Shown here one piece after another: positions 44,935 to 56,187 of a stretch of DNA of 64,000 nucleotides. The DNA lies in NCBI GenBank assembly GCA_009809945.1, contig WTPW01001238.1:1-64000 (forward strand), in the 5' to 3' direction. Both the position numbers and the translations under genes were made by a program. This DNA comes from Gigaspora margarita. Taxonomy: Eukaryota > Glomeromycota > Glomeromycetes > Diversisporales > Gigasporaceae. The notes below the pieces were generated by a model. It saw only the letters and a program-made list of their open reading frames with translations, made no database searches and was not told the origin of the DNA. Within the stretch, counting starts at the first letter, position 1; each line of letters begins with the position of its first letter.

Positions 44935-46125
44935 ATTTTTTTTAGTTGAATACAAATATAAAGAAAAGAGAAAAAAAATGGGATGAAATACAGGACAAGA
45001 AATGAGAAAAAGATTAGATTTTTTTTGTTTTTTTTTTTATTTTAATTTATTAATTTAATTTATTTATTTTTTATTTTTTTAAATTTTAATTTATTTTTTA
45101 TTTAGTTGAATACAAATATAAAGAAAATGGAACAAAAACGAGAAGAAATACAGGATAAAAACCAGACAAAAAGAGGATAAAAAACAGAATGAAAAATGAA
45201 ACAAAAAATGGGATGAAAGCGAGATGAAAACGGGACAAAAATAGTAATGAATGAACCCAAAACAACAGGAAAGCCCACAAAAAAATAACAAAGAAGAACC
45301 ACCTAAGAACTTACAGAACCTACTGAAGACTTACCAAAAAAACACAAAGAGGCAATGAACTCACCTACTGAAAATGACAAAAAAGAACTACTGAAGAACT
45401 TGCATCCACTGACAAAGAAACAAAAAACTTACCAACCAAAAAATGCCAAAATTACTCACTAAAAAATGATGAAGAAGAACTACTAAAGAACTTACAGAAC
45501 CCACTAATGAAGATAGAAAGAACCTCCCACCAAAAAATGACAAATTTACACTGAAAAATGATGAAGAAGAACCACTGAAGGACTTACAAAACTCACTAAC
45601 GAAAAGACAAAGAACCTACCACTGAAAAATGACAAAACTACCTACTGGAAAATGATAAAAACCCACTAAAGAACTTATAGAACCCACTAAAAAAGAGAGA
45701 AAGAACTGAAATTACCCACTAAAAAATGACAAAGAACTACTGAAAGACTTGAACTCACTGACGAAGAGACCCACTGAAAATGACAAAATTACCCACCAAA
45801 AAATGATGAAGAAAAACCACTGAAGGATGATGAAGAGGCAAAGAACCTATTACCAAAAAATGACAAAATTACCTACTGAAAACAATGAAGAACTACTGAA
45901 GGATTTAAAGAATCCACTAAAAGACTGCTCCAATAATAACTCCAGTAATGACTCCAATGATGACTCCAGTGATGACTCCAGCAATGACTCTAGCAAGAAA
46001 ATTCTAACTAAAAAAAAAACTAGATCATCTTATATGATCACCAATCTCAAAATTATTGGACAATCATATAAGGATCATCCTTTTTGCCTTTTTTTTTATG
46101 TTTGTTTATTTTTTTTAATTTGAAC
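44935..46125 (+). repeat. Low-complexity family K, longest copy
   Basis: Part 1: TAGTTGAATACAAATATAAA (twice, about 44943 and 45103) and AAAACGGGACAAAAAT words. Part 2: CTACTGAAGAACTTACAGAA / CCACTAAAAAATGACAAA units. Part 3: TGACTCCARYRATGACTCC repeats at 45930-45985. A 98-codon frame at 45827-46123 encodes a Ser/Asp/Asn run (SSNDSNDDSSDDSS) and a hydrophobic tail; it has no ancestral family and probably is not a gene. Confidence 0.6.
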
Positions 46126-46188
46126 CCAAGGGTTGCTAGCGGTAATATTGTTCTAGTAGTTAAATAAATTTAAGAAAAGATGTACGTA

Positions 46189-47148
46189 CACTCTCCTGAT
46201 ATTGATCACTGAAATTTTGATAATTACATTATTTACTAACAATTGTAACCATATATACAACCTTTTTTTAATGAAAAATTAAACTTGGCATAGTAAGTAA
46301 AGTTGTACAGAATAATGATTTGCATATACTCTAAAATTTTTAGAAATTTTAGATAAAATTTTATTAAGTCATATTTAGCATTTTTGATCAAAAAAATGAA
46401 AATTAAAATTTTATATTAGGTTGATGCATTTTAAAACCCTATTATAAATAATAGTTGGTTTTAAAATATGCTATTCTCTATATCTAATAGCATATAGAGT
46501 CAAATTTTCATAGAGCAATTCAAAAAATTTCTCAAAATTTTTGTGTTGAATTAAAATTTTTGACAAATAAAAAGTTGCAATTTTTGTATCTTAAAATTCA
46601 GCATAATTAAATGTTATAAAAATTTTATTAAAAATCTTCTAAAATAAAGTATTTAAGTATTTATTATTTAATACATATATAATTATTTTTTAAGCTATTC
46701 TAATACAAATTTTATAATGTTCTACTATATCGAATTTTAAGGTATGAAAATTGCAACTTTTTATTTGTCAAAAATTTTAATTAAACACAAAAATTTTATG
46801 AGAAATTTTTTGAATTGCTCTATAAAAATTTAACTCTATATGCCATTAGGTATGTAAAATAACATATTTTAAAACCAACTATTATTTATAATAGTGTTTT
46901 AAAATGTGCTGACCTAATATAAAATTTTTTAATTTTCATTTTTTTGATCAAAAATGCTAAATACAACTTAATAAAATTTTATCTAAAATTCCTAAAAATT
47001 TTAGAGTATAAGCAAATTGTTATTTTGTACAACTTTACTTACTACACCAAGTTTAATTTTCTTATTAAAAAAAAAGTTGTATATGTAGCTACAATCATCA
47101 GTAGGTAACATGATTATCAAAATTCTGGTGATCAATGTTAGGGAAGTG
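46189..47148. mobile_element. Long foldback element, ~450-bp arms, TA flanks
   Basis: CACTCTCCTGATATTGATCA on the left matches the complement of the right end CACTTCCCTAACATTGATCA; arms 46189-46640 and 46690-47148 pair throughout. TA at 46187-46188 and 47149-47150. No open frame. Confidence 0.85.
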
Positions 47149-47423
47149 TATATAGAGTTCATTGATATTGATTTGTATTACTTAAAATATGTTGTATATA
47201 TTGTGCATCAGATCGATTCTTGTGTCAGATGAAATCTGGCCTAAATTAGATTAGGGTTAGGGTAAAATTATGGTAAAGTTAGAAGTTAGTTTAGGCCAGT
47301 TGTTGCTGATTATTTAATGCTGGCCAAATGATGGTCATCTTATATGTGTCAGATTCAATCTAATACAAGTTTTACTCTAACACACAACATATATAATACC
47401 CATACACAAAATACCCCTCTAGC

Positions 47424-47703
47424 TAGTATTGTACATTTTGGCTATCCATAGTCTTTTTTGGCTTGTCCACGTCCAAAATTGTCCAAACATCCAAGATTGT
47501 TCAAAGCTTGTCCAGGCTTTAATAATTAATAAATCTATCTAAAAAATATATAACTATATATTTTTTTAGGTGCTAAACACATTCTAGTTAAAATTAAAAT
47601 AGGTAATCTTAATAAAATTTTAAATAATTTTACTTTATTTAATTGTTCAAAATTGTTCAAAATTATCCAAATCATTGTCCAAAGCTGTTCCATGACAATC
47701 AAG
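47424..47703 (-). mobile_element. hAT MITE, inverted relative of 26067
   Basis: Reversed, it reads TTGTCATGGAACAGCTTTGG, AATGATTTGGA, then the same TTAATTTTAACTAGAATGTG middle and GGATAGCCAAAATGTAC. The outermost bases have decayed, so no duplication can be read. Confidence 0.75.
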
Positions 47704-47809
47704 AGACCCATAGGTCTTTATAAGTTTTTTTTTGGTTAGATTGCATTAGACCTGGGTACTTTAGTCAGTGCACTATAGTATATACAAATACGATATGTTG
47801 GCATTTAGC

Positions 47810-48640
47810 TCTAATTGTTAGCAAGATCTATAGCAAAATTATTAGCTAGGTATGTTTTACTTATAGAATGGATATGATTTATTAGTAAAAATTTTTTATG
47901 ATCTTGGGGCAAAATTAATCAATTCTGATCTAGCCAATTAGGATTCTGATACACTCCAATATATCCCAACCCAGAATTTTGGCCCTTGTTTAAGTTGAGT
48001 TTTACAGAGTATCCCAAATTTCTGGATCAAATGTGTCAGATCTAGATTGGTGTTTAGCCCTAGTTGTTAATAGGCCTATAGAAAATTATCAGCTAGCATT
48101 TTTTGCTTATGAGTAGAGCTTACACTATATTGATCACTTGTAAATCACTTGTACATCACATGATTTGATTAACTAGTTTAACCTATGTAGTTAATTCACA
48201 AAAAATTTTTTGGTCACATAACTTTGTTATAGTGCAAACCAATTGAATTTTAGGATTAGATATAATGTAAAAATTGCACTTTTTATGATTTTTCACAAAA
48301 ATCACGAATAACTCTGAAGTTTGTCTATGAAATCATTTACTGTACATTAATAAAAAAATTTTCTTACAAAATTTTGGTACTAGTAGTACTCTAACTAAGC
48401 ATTTAACTCGAATCCTAATCACTTGATTTATTACTTTAATAAATTCACTTATTTGATTGTTTTGATTGTTTTAATTTTTATATTATACCTGATCTCAAAA
48501 TTTGATTGGTTTGTACTATGACAAAGTCACATGACTAAAAAATTTTTTGTGAGTGAGCTACTATTGTTAGCTAGTTTCACATTGTCACTCACAAACTTTA
48601 TTTATCACTTGCAAAATTTATTAACTTAGTAAGTAAATTT
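47810..48640. repeat. Dispersed ~150-bp repeats and GTTACACCTGATC copy H
   Basis: TTTATTAGTAAAAATTTTTT..GATTCTGATACACTCC (47880-47960) recurs at 49640-49740, and TTTCTGG.TCAGATGC-type text also near 41800. The copy H core is TATACCTGATCTCAAAATTT + GATTGG at 48485-48509. Confidence 0.55.
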
Positions 48641-48656
48641 TTAATATACCAACTTA

Positions 48657-49470
48657 GTTAATTGATAATCTGCCTGTCAACTAGAGAGTAATAAAATGTA
48701 GCATGCTTCTATATAAAATTGTTTCTTATTAAATTAGTGATAAATGTCCACTAATTAAAAGTTGTAGAGCTCGTCAAGATGCATCTAATGTGGTTAGATC
48801 ATCCAAATTGGCCCAGTAGATGGTCAGATATCATCAAAAAATGATTGGCCAACTATATAAAATCCTGTGATAGAGATTATATATAAAAATCACTATGGGC
48901 AAAATATAGCATACTTCCATCTAAATTTTTTTTCTTACTAAGTTAACAATACATGTCCACTAATTGATAGTTATAAAGCTCATCAAGACGCATCTAATAG
49001 TGGTTAGATCATTCAAATTGGCCTAGTGAATGGTAAAATATCATCAAAAAATGATTTGCTAACTATATAAAATCTCTATGTAAACAATATTTGTTTATAT
49101 ATTTTTTGATAATATTTCACTATCCACTAGACCAATTTGGATGATCTATCTACTATTAGATATGTCCAATGAGCTCTACAACTTTTAATTAGTGAACATA
49201 TATCATTAACTTAGTAAAAAAATTTTTAGATGGAAGCATGCCACATTTCGCCTATAGTGATTTTTATATGTAATCTGTGTCACAGTATTTTATATAGTCA
49301 GCCAATTATTTTTTGACAATATCTCACCATCCACTGGGCTGATTGGATAATCTAACCACTATTATATGTGTCTCAACGAGTTCTACAACTTTCAATTAGT
49401 GGACATATATTAGATAAAAGCACACTACATTTTGTCACTTTACATTTGACAGGCATATTATCAATTAATA
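48657..49470. repeat. Four-unit palindrome, two units forward and two reversed
   Basis: Units near 48680-48890 and 48900-49085 run forward; 49090-49255 and 49256-49470 are their reverse complements. All contain GTCCACTAATTRAWAGTT, CTCRTCAAGAYGCATCTAAT, GGTTAGATCATYCAAATTGG and TATCATCAAAAAATGATT. Outer ends: ATTGATAATCTGCCTGTCAA and its complement. Confidence 0.8.
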
Positions 49471-49479
49471 TAGTTTTTT

Positions 49480-50385
49480 AATATTTTGATAAAACAAGCA
49501 TTCAAAAACAGTTTTAGTAATATTTTATAATGTTATATTTATTTTTATGTAACTTATCCATAGTGATTGTATGTATAATCTGATTTATATAGTAGAGTCA
49601 TAATTAGTATTATAAAAATGATCTATATATACTCTACCCTTAATGAATAGATATAATTTATTAGTAAAATTTTTTATGACAGAGCAAAATTGATCAATTT
49701 TGATCCTGTCAACTATGATTCTGATGCACTCCGATGTATTATAACCTGGAATTTGGGGACCCCCTGTATGAGTTGGGTTAGATTGGTCTTTATTATTGTT
49801 GGCACTCATTACAAAATTAATCAATGTACATAAGTGGTCTTATGATCAACTATATAACAGATAAAGAACTGATCAATATATTTGTAGCAATCCAAATCAT
49901 TAGTTGAAAAACCAACTAGTTAACAACTAGTTGAATAATCAATTAGAAATTTTTTAACTAACTAATTGTCAAGAGCGAAGCAAAGGACTCTAATAAAGAA
50001 GTAATGGACCAGAATTTGTGTGTTATTATTTTCAGTAACGTCATTTATTTATTGCCCAATAAGAAACAATTAATCAATACAGATCAGCCTAAACATAAAC
50101 AGATAACGGATGTTTCAGAACAGGCCATGGGCTCCAGATAAAATTAACTAAGATTAGGATCGATTTTCTGAACACGTAACTTTCTGGCATCAAATAGTCT
50201 TTGAGAAAAAAATTAATTTATGTTAGAGTTTTGGTATATATTAGTAGTTAGAATGGCTATTATATAGAAAAATTGTACAAAAAAACTTTTTTGTTAGCCC
50301 AGAATAATAATTAGCAGTCTAATTCTTGCAATAAATACAATTTTTGTAAAGCAAATGTTTGTTTTAATTTTCTTGATCATGTTAT
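49480..50385. other. Spacer with dispersed repeats, no gene
   Basis: Includes AACTAGTTAACAACTAGTTG palindromic text (49914-49933) and the repeat GAAGCAAAGGACTCTAATAA (49977-49996), inverted relative of 39.6 kb. ATCGATTTTCTGAACACGTA at 50160 pairs with the complement at about 52445-52470. Confidence 0.4.
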
Positions 50386-50409
50386 GTTATACCTGATCCT
50401 GAGTTTTAA
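50386..50409 (+). repeat. GTTACACCTGATC family copy E, split
   Basis: GTTATACCTGATCCTGAGTT is interrupted at TTAA by the next element; the family continues after it as TTAATTGGGAG. Confidence 0.6.
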
Positions 50410-51153
50410 GGATAGGGTATCTTATGTCACATTATGCATATATAATTTTATGCAGATCATGGAACTCAGCTATTATAAAAGATCACACAAACTCGTGATC
50501 TTTAAAAATGTTTCGCAACAGTTTAATGTTGTCAAAATACTGTTTTTTGATTGTTCAAAGGCTTGTGCACTCAACAGTAAGCCATTTTCTATAAGCAAGT
50601 TGGATTAAAAAATAGTTTATTTAGAAATAAGGCGAAGTTAGCTTTGTGCATCTGGCTTCAAAAATGTGCATCTTAAGCAACTTTCTTAAAAACTAATTTT
50701 TTTTAAAAAACATTTAATAGATAACAATTTCAATCACTTGTTTACAATTAATTATATTGCGAAAAACTATCATGTTTAGGATTTTTTTGAAGTTAGCTAG
50801 AGACTTTTTGTAAAAAAGCATTTATTATTAAATCTATTTATAGATTATATAACATGGGCAATAGTCTATTTAGATAGTTGTAAGAAGATAAACTTTTTGA
50901 ATTGTAATGCATATAATAAGTGTAAAAAGCATTTTATTTATAAAAATTTATTATAATATTAGTAAAAATTGGTTAAAGTAAATTAAATTATTATAAGTTC
51001 AAAAGATATTTAATTTTCGTTCATAGTAAATGTTAATAATTTGATTGGCTGATATAATAAGTTACTATTTTTAGTTTTGTTGTATTAATGATCTACATCT
51101 TGCAGCTATGCCATTATTTCACTATAATGTAGATCACATGAGATACCCTATCC
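50410..51153. mobile_element. Element with GGATAGGGTATC ends, TTAA/TAA flanks
   Basis: GGATAGGGTATCTTATGTCA and the complement of GGATAGGGTATCTCATGTGA; TTAA at 50406-50409 and 51154-51157. This fits piggyBac (TTAA) or PIF (TAA). Non-coding. Confidence 0.75.
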
Positions 51154-51312
51154 TTAATTGGGAGTTTTGCTAGAAAAATAATCCTCCGAAACTAATAATT
51201 GATTTTGTGTAAACAATAACTGAAAATTTGTTACACAAATTAATGATCATCAAATCTGCTACTATAATTAGATTTGGCATAATGACCTTGTGACAATGTT
51301 ACATAAATTTTA

Positions 51313-52191
51313 GGGTGGCAATTATTTCGCCAACAATTACTTTACCGATATAACATTTCACCAACAAATATTCACTGACAAATTCATTTTACTGACTGTA
51401 TGCTTCACCAAAGCTTATTTCATCAACAAAGTAATTCTGGTCATTGTTGTTAGGGTCAGAGTAGGATCTGGATAAAATTAGAGTTAAAATTAGTATGCTT
51501 TTTAAAAAAAATTTGTCAGTGGAATGAGCTTCAGTGAAACAAACTGGCAGTAAAATGAACTTGTCGGTAGAGGTCTTATCCAGTCAAAAATTTTGTATTC
51601 AGATATTCATTTGGTCAATCTTTTTAATATTCAAATATTCATTCAAAAATTTTAAAATATTCAATGAATATTCACTGAATATTCATTGAATATTAAATAT
51701 ATAGTACTAAATATAAAAAAAAATAAAGTAGCATAATTCAAAAACAAATAATTTTAAAAAATTCTCTTTAAGAAATTTGTTGTCTTAATCCAAAGCCACA
51801 ATTTTGTTGAAGTAGATATTTATTTAATTTATAANTATAAAAGTTATAATATTTTAAAGTTTATATATATTTAAAATTTTGGTATTAAAAATTAGTTATG
51901 TATATTTTTTAACTAATTAGAATTTATTATACAAAAATTAGCAATCATATTTGATTATTAATATCAAAATTTGCTACTTTTAATATATATATATTCAATG
52001 AATATTCAATGAATATATTAAGTGAAAATTTTTAAATATTCGAATATTCATTTGATGAAAATTTTATATATTCAAATATTCATGAATATTTAAATAAAAC
52101 ATTCATCGGATCAAACCTCTACTTGTCGGTGAATATTTGTCAGTGAAATGTTATGTCAGTGAAGTGATTGTTGGTGAAATAATACAGACCC
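51313..52191. mobile_element. hAT-like MITE, ~65-bp TIR, split
   Basis: Left GCAATTATTTCGCCAACAAT and the complement of the right end GTATTATTTCACCAACAATC continue in register for about 65 bp. The flanks AAATTTTA / GAATTTTA match at seven of eight. It is interrupted by the element at 51568. Confidence 0.8.
51568..52121. mobile_element. hAT element nested in the preceding MITE
   Basis: TAGAGGTCTTATCC and GGATCAAACCTCTA ends; CTTGTCGG at 51560-51567 and 52122-52129 is an exact 8-bp duplication. The interior has many ATTCAATGAATATTC words. One N at 51835. Confidence 0.92.
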
Positions 52192-52818
52192 GAATTTTAA
52201 GCTGCACCAATAATTTCACAAAGATCACTTCTGATTCTATTTTTAGATTTTATATTCAAAAAAATCTGGACTCAAATAATTCGCTTTTATACTAAGACAA
52301 TATGGTATAGAATTTATACTATATAAAGTTCTTGTATAGAAGATTAACATAAAATTAAAATCTCATTTCTGATTGGAGGGACCTCGGAACTCTATTTTTC
52401 TAGCAAACTTCCCAATTGACTAATTTACGGTCAGAAGATCACATGATCAGAAAATCGATCCTATGCCTAGCATTGTTGGCTCCGGATAAACAATGCAATG
52501 CATTAACCTAGTCATTAGTTGATTATCTACATAATAAATTTAATATGTAGAATTTTTTAGCCAATCAGAATGGTTTGAATAATACAGAAAGCACATGATT
52601 ATTTATTATACTAATCAAATATATTAAAAACATGTGACTATGAGTTGCAACTAATTGACAACTAAGTTGACAACTAATCGATTGGAAAAATTTCAATCAC
52701 TATTTGTTTGATCTTATGCCACTATATCAAGATCACGGTCAGGATATTTTTAGGGTATCCTTATGTCACGCAAATTCCGGGCTGAAGATCACTTCCGAAA
52801 TCAAATTTCGTAGATTAG

Positions 52819-52990
52819 AACCAATAAAATCACAGGATCTTGTGTAACAAAACAAACGCAAAAAAACATAAGAAATTGAAAAAATTGCAACTAACACGAA
52901 ATTTTACTAAGAAAACTAACACCCGACCCTAACGTAAAAGTTTTCAGCACGAAATTTTGCTATAGGATGCATTTTTAGATACTAAATATA
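52819..52990 (-). repeat. GTTACACCTGATC family copy F
   Basis: Minus strand: GTTACACAAGATCCTGTGAT + TTTATTGG (52848-52821), with AAATTTCGTG and AAAATTTCGTGC modules behind it and AGGGTCGGG. Confidence 0.6.
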
Positions 52991-53928
52991 TAGGAAAATT
53001 TTGAGACACTACGACCCAACATTTTGAGACCTGTTGTCCGGAATCTGCATGACATAAGGATTATCATATTTTATTACATTTAGTTGTTTTTACCGTTATT
53101 GGCCAATAATTTCTATTTACTGTTTTACATTATTTATAAAGTTTAAAGTACTTTTTAGCTGTGGGACGTCATCGTACAAGACCAGGCGCTCCTGTAACAC
53201 ATCAATCAGCAATCTAATTACCGTTTTACAATGAATAATGGGCTTTAGATTTGTGATTGTCCTCTATTATTTGACAGACGCACATACCATTCATTGATTA
53301 TGTGTTAGTTTGACAGATTGACAACTCGGTTAACTTGCGCAATTTTATGAATGATCCCATTTAGAAAGTGATAAGCAAGGAAATATTATTTCTGCGAGTG
53401 GTTGTAATACAAGTATAGATGCAACACGATATCTACAACGGTATTATCATTTAATATTATTTAAAAAGTAATAAGCAAGTAAAAATGAAATTTTAAACCA
53501 TTGGGATCGGAATAGGGTTGCTAATTTTTTGTTATTGCTCGCGCGGTTATTGAAAAAAAAATCAAAACACCTATAATTTCTGTCATTCGTAATCAGTGTC
53601 AAAGCAAGATTTAAACATTCGTTTTCTTATATTTTACCTTGTCTTTGTTTTGCACAAGTGTTGGACTAGGTTCTATCACTCGCCCATGCAATTGTCACTG
53701 CCATAAATGGATTCCACGAACACAAAAGATTATATTAACCGATATATATTTGCATATCAAATTCACACAATAATCCTATACTTCGTCGAGTTAAATATAA
53801 ATATCTGTATTTAGCTCCTTTTTTCTTATTAAGCAATTCATAAATATATACGTATTGAATATAACATTGATTATAACTAACATCCACGTCTGTGATAATA
53901 ATTATCATTATTACACCATTGATCAATT
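52991..53928 (+). promoter_or_regulatory. Long 5' region of the zinc-cluster gene
   Basis: No repeat ends or genes were seen in 53.0-53.79 kb. The last 140 bp carry the blocks shared with the 2.6-kb paralogue (TAAATATAAATATCTG, ACGTATTGAATATAA, AACATCCACGTCTGTGATAA, ATTACACCATTGATCAATT just before the ATG). Some of these may be promoter elements, but duplication alone could explain them. Confidence 0.5.
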
Positions 53929-54578
53929 ATGCCTTTTTCACGTCAACAGCAACAACGACGGCAACGAGGCTTTTATGTGACTAGGGCGTGTGTAAATTGT
54001 CAGCAAAAACATGCAAAATGTTCTGGAGGAGCAACGTGTAAACGTTGTACACTACGTAATCTTGAATGTACTTTTATTGATTCAGGTAAAAAACGTGGGC
54101 CGAAGACAGATGGTAAATACTCAGTACGGGTTTATGTTCCTAACGGTTCTGAAAATGACTTTGATGGAATATCTATGCTATCTTCCGTAATCCCTAAACC
54201 TGTGCAAGGTCATGCATCGACACTATCTCTATCTGGATGCTTTCAACAACAACCAGTCAATGTTGATGATGTTACTTTTTATTCTGACTTCTCTGATCCA
54301 GAACAGGTCTATATTCTCAACAATTTTGAAAATGACATTGATGGAACATCCATGCCATATTCTATGACCCCTAATCCCGTGTAGGGTCATGCATCGATTC
54401 TATCTTTAGTTGAATATCCTCAACAACAATCGGATAATGTTGATGATGTTACTCTTTATTCTGAATCTTATGAAGAAACAATCACCAATGCTTTTCAAAA
54501 TGTTGGACCCTTTTCTTATCAAAAACACATCGATACCGGATACACTATGCAAAACAATAATTTTACGGATAACACATC

Positions 54579-54609
<31 letters not shown>

Positions 54610-54669
54610 TTCTTTTTATATGATGATTTATTTTCTGATAATAACTTTATTCCATCATTCCACAATTAA
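53929..54669 (+). pseudogene. Zn(II)2Cys6 zinc-cluster protein with one premature stop
   Basis: The ATG opens a basic Gln/Arg leader, then a full binuclear cluster, CVNCQQKHAKCSGG + CKRC + C (C-x2-C-x6-C-x5-C-x2-C-x6-C, residues about 21-46), and the basic GKKRGPKTDGK. All six ligands are present, as needed for DNA binding by fungal zinc-cluster regulators. Two ~55-residue tandem repeats follow (ending HASTLSLSG and GHASILSLVE). At 54382-54384 the Gln codon seen in the paralogue (NPVQGH) is TAG, so translation gives 151 residues. The same frame then stays open to TAA at 54667-54669, ending in an Asn run, giving 246 codons in all. No fungal-specific TF middle domain is present. The truncated product could still bind DNA, so inactivity is not certain. 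Confidence 0.85.
54566..54609 (+). repeat. AAT trinucleotide run
   Basis: About 13 AAT codons encode poly-Asn near the ancestral C-terminus. Confidence 0.9.
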
Positions 54670-55715
54670 AACATTTTGTTTTTGACATCTCATTTAAAGT
54701 CGTTAACAAGCACAAATTTTTATTCAATTAAGCGTAATTCTTTTATTTCTTATATCTATTTATAGTTTAAGTGTATATTACATAAATAGTTTGATTTAAG
54801 AAACAAATGTTATATATATGAGGGTTTATTATTATTTTTGTTATTTTACTTTATTGCCTGGAGCGAATAAAATTAAACCAATATATAGTATAAACTCTCA
54901 AAACTGATCCTGCCAATCTGTTATTTAAAAATTATCTATCAGGATTGCTTCTGTTATATAAATCTAATAGTTTATAATGTTTCCAAATTTGATACCTCTC
55001 AAGACCCATCCTCCATGCATACCGGTTTTATAATAGGACCTAGTTGCCGCTCAGAAATTTTTTTCACTTAATGATTCTGCAGCTTCATTAGTAAATTTTC
55101 GCGTAATTTGGGCCTAATTCTTTTTTTGCCGCGCATTTTTTTGTGCGGCACATAGAATAAATGATTGTAGCTATATTGCGCATTCATTATATCTCGCTCT
55201 CCGATCAACCGTTACACCTCTCTTGTTTAATACCCTTCTCTTCACATAGTACCTTAGAGTATTATTTAATTTATCTTGAAATGTTTGAAAATTATCGGGA
55301 GACACGGTATGTAGCGCAGTATGTACAGAAAATCAATGTTTGGAAATTTGACCTATACAGATATTATTAACAACAGCTTAAAATAAACAAGTTAATGTTA
55401 TGATTAAAAATCTTATAAAAAATAGTTCTGAAACCAATATAACTTGCTTGTTAAATCATATCATAATTTTGTATATTTGAAAATGATTACATTTTAATTG
55501 GTTTCTTTTTTTTTTTTTTTTTTTTTTTTGATATACTTACTAGTTTAATAATGTGCTGTAAATTGAAATTATAAGGTTATGATCAACATTTAGATTTCAC
55601 ATTTAGCCATTTTAAAAAAATAATATTTGAAATTTAATAGCGCATAAATCTCTATGATATTCTAAACTTACGGCTGCTAGTTTTCTGCATATTATACTAT
55701 TATCTACAATTATTA
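54670..55715. other. Spacer, no gene
   Basis: Contains a poly-T run at 55507-55529. A 69-codon frame at 55161 has no recognisable features. Confidence 0.35.
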
Positions 55716-55717
55716 TA

Positions 55718-56036
55718 TAACGCACTTATAGTGTTTTACCACCATAGGAAATTAGATTTGCAATCCATGTAACAAAAACAAAAAATAAATTTTTATAAAA
55801 CATAAAATCAATTTTAATTACTTCAGGGTTAGGGTAAGGCCTGGGATTTTATCTGGACATTAGTATATACAAAATTTAGCAAGGAAGTTTTTTGTTTCAT
55901 AAGCAAAATTTTGAGGTAAGAATGTTTTTTTAAAAAAATAAAGAAAAAAAACGAAATTTATGTTACACCTGATCTTAAATTTTGATTGGCTATTCTAATA
56001 GTTTTGTGTAACATGGTGTAAAACACCATAGGTGCG
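55718..56036 (+). mobile_element. GTTACACCTGATC family copy G with palindromic end
   Basis: Left CGCACTTATAGTGTTTTACC and the complement of the right end CGCACCTATGGTGTTTTACA match. The right end carries the palindrome ATGGTGTAAAACACCAT (56013-56029). Core TGTTACACCTGATCTTAAAT at 55961-55980, with AGGGTTAGGGTAAGG and AAATTTAGCAAGGAAG modules. Confidence 0.7.
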
Positions 56037-56187
56037 TTTTAGTAAAACTCATTATCTATATACCAATTATTAAATAAATATATTTTAAAGTCCGAATATT
56101 TTATTAAATTTAAATTATCAATAATTGATAATTTAAATATATTATTAAAAAAAAAAGTATACTATATTGTATATAACTTTATTAGTA

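Larger units (their letters stand above)
44698..47778. mobile_element. TA-flanked element, 3.1 kb, Tc1/mariner-like ends
   Basis: CTATAGTGCACTAACTAAAG and the complement of CTATAGTGCACTGACTAAAG, each continuing TACCC, with TA on both outer sides. No transposase is seen. It contains a family K block, a 960-bp foldback and a hAT MITE. Confidence 0.65.

Noticed and set aside
45827..46123. 98-codon Ser/Asp/Asn-rich frame as a secreted or structural protein gene
   Set aside because: It is part of the decayed low-complexity family K; its start is inside a repeat and the other copies do not keep the frame.
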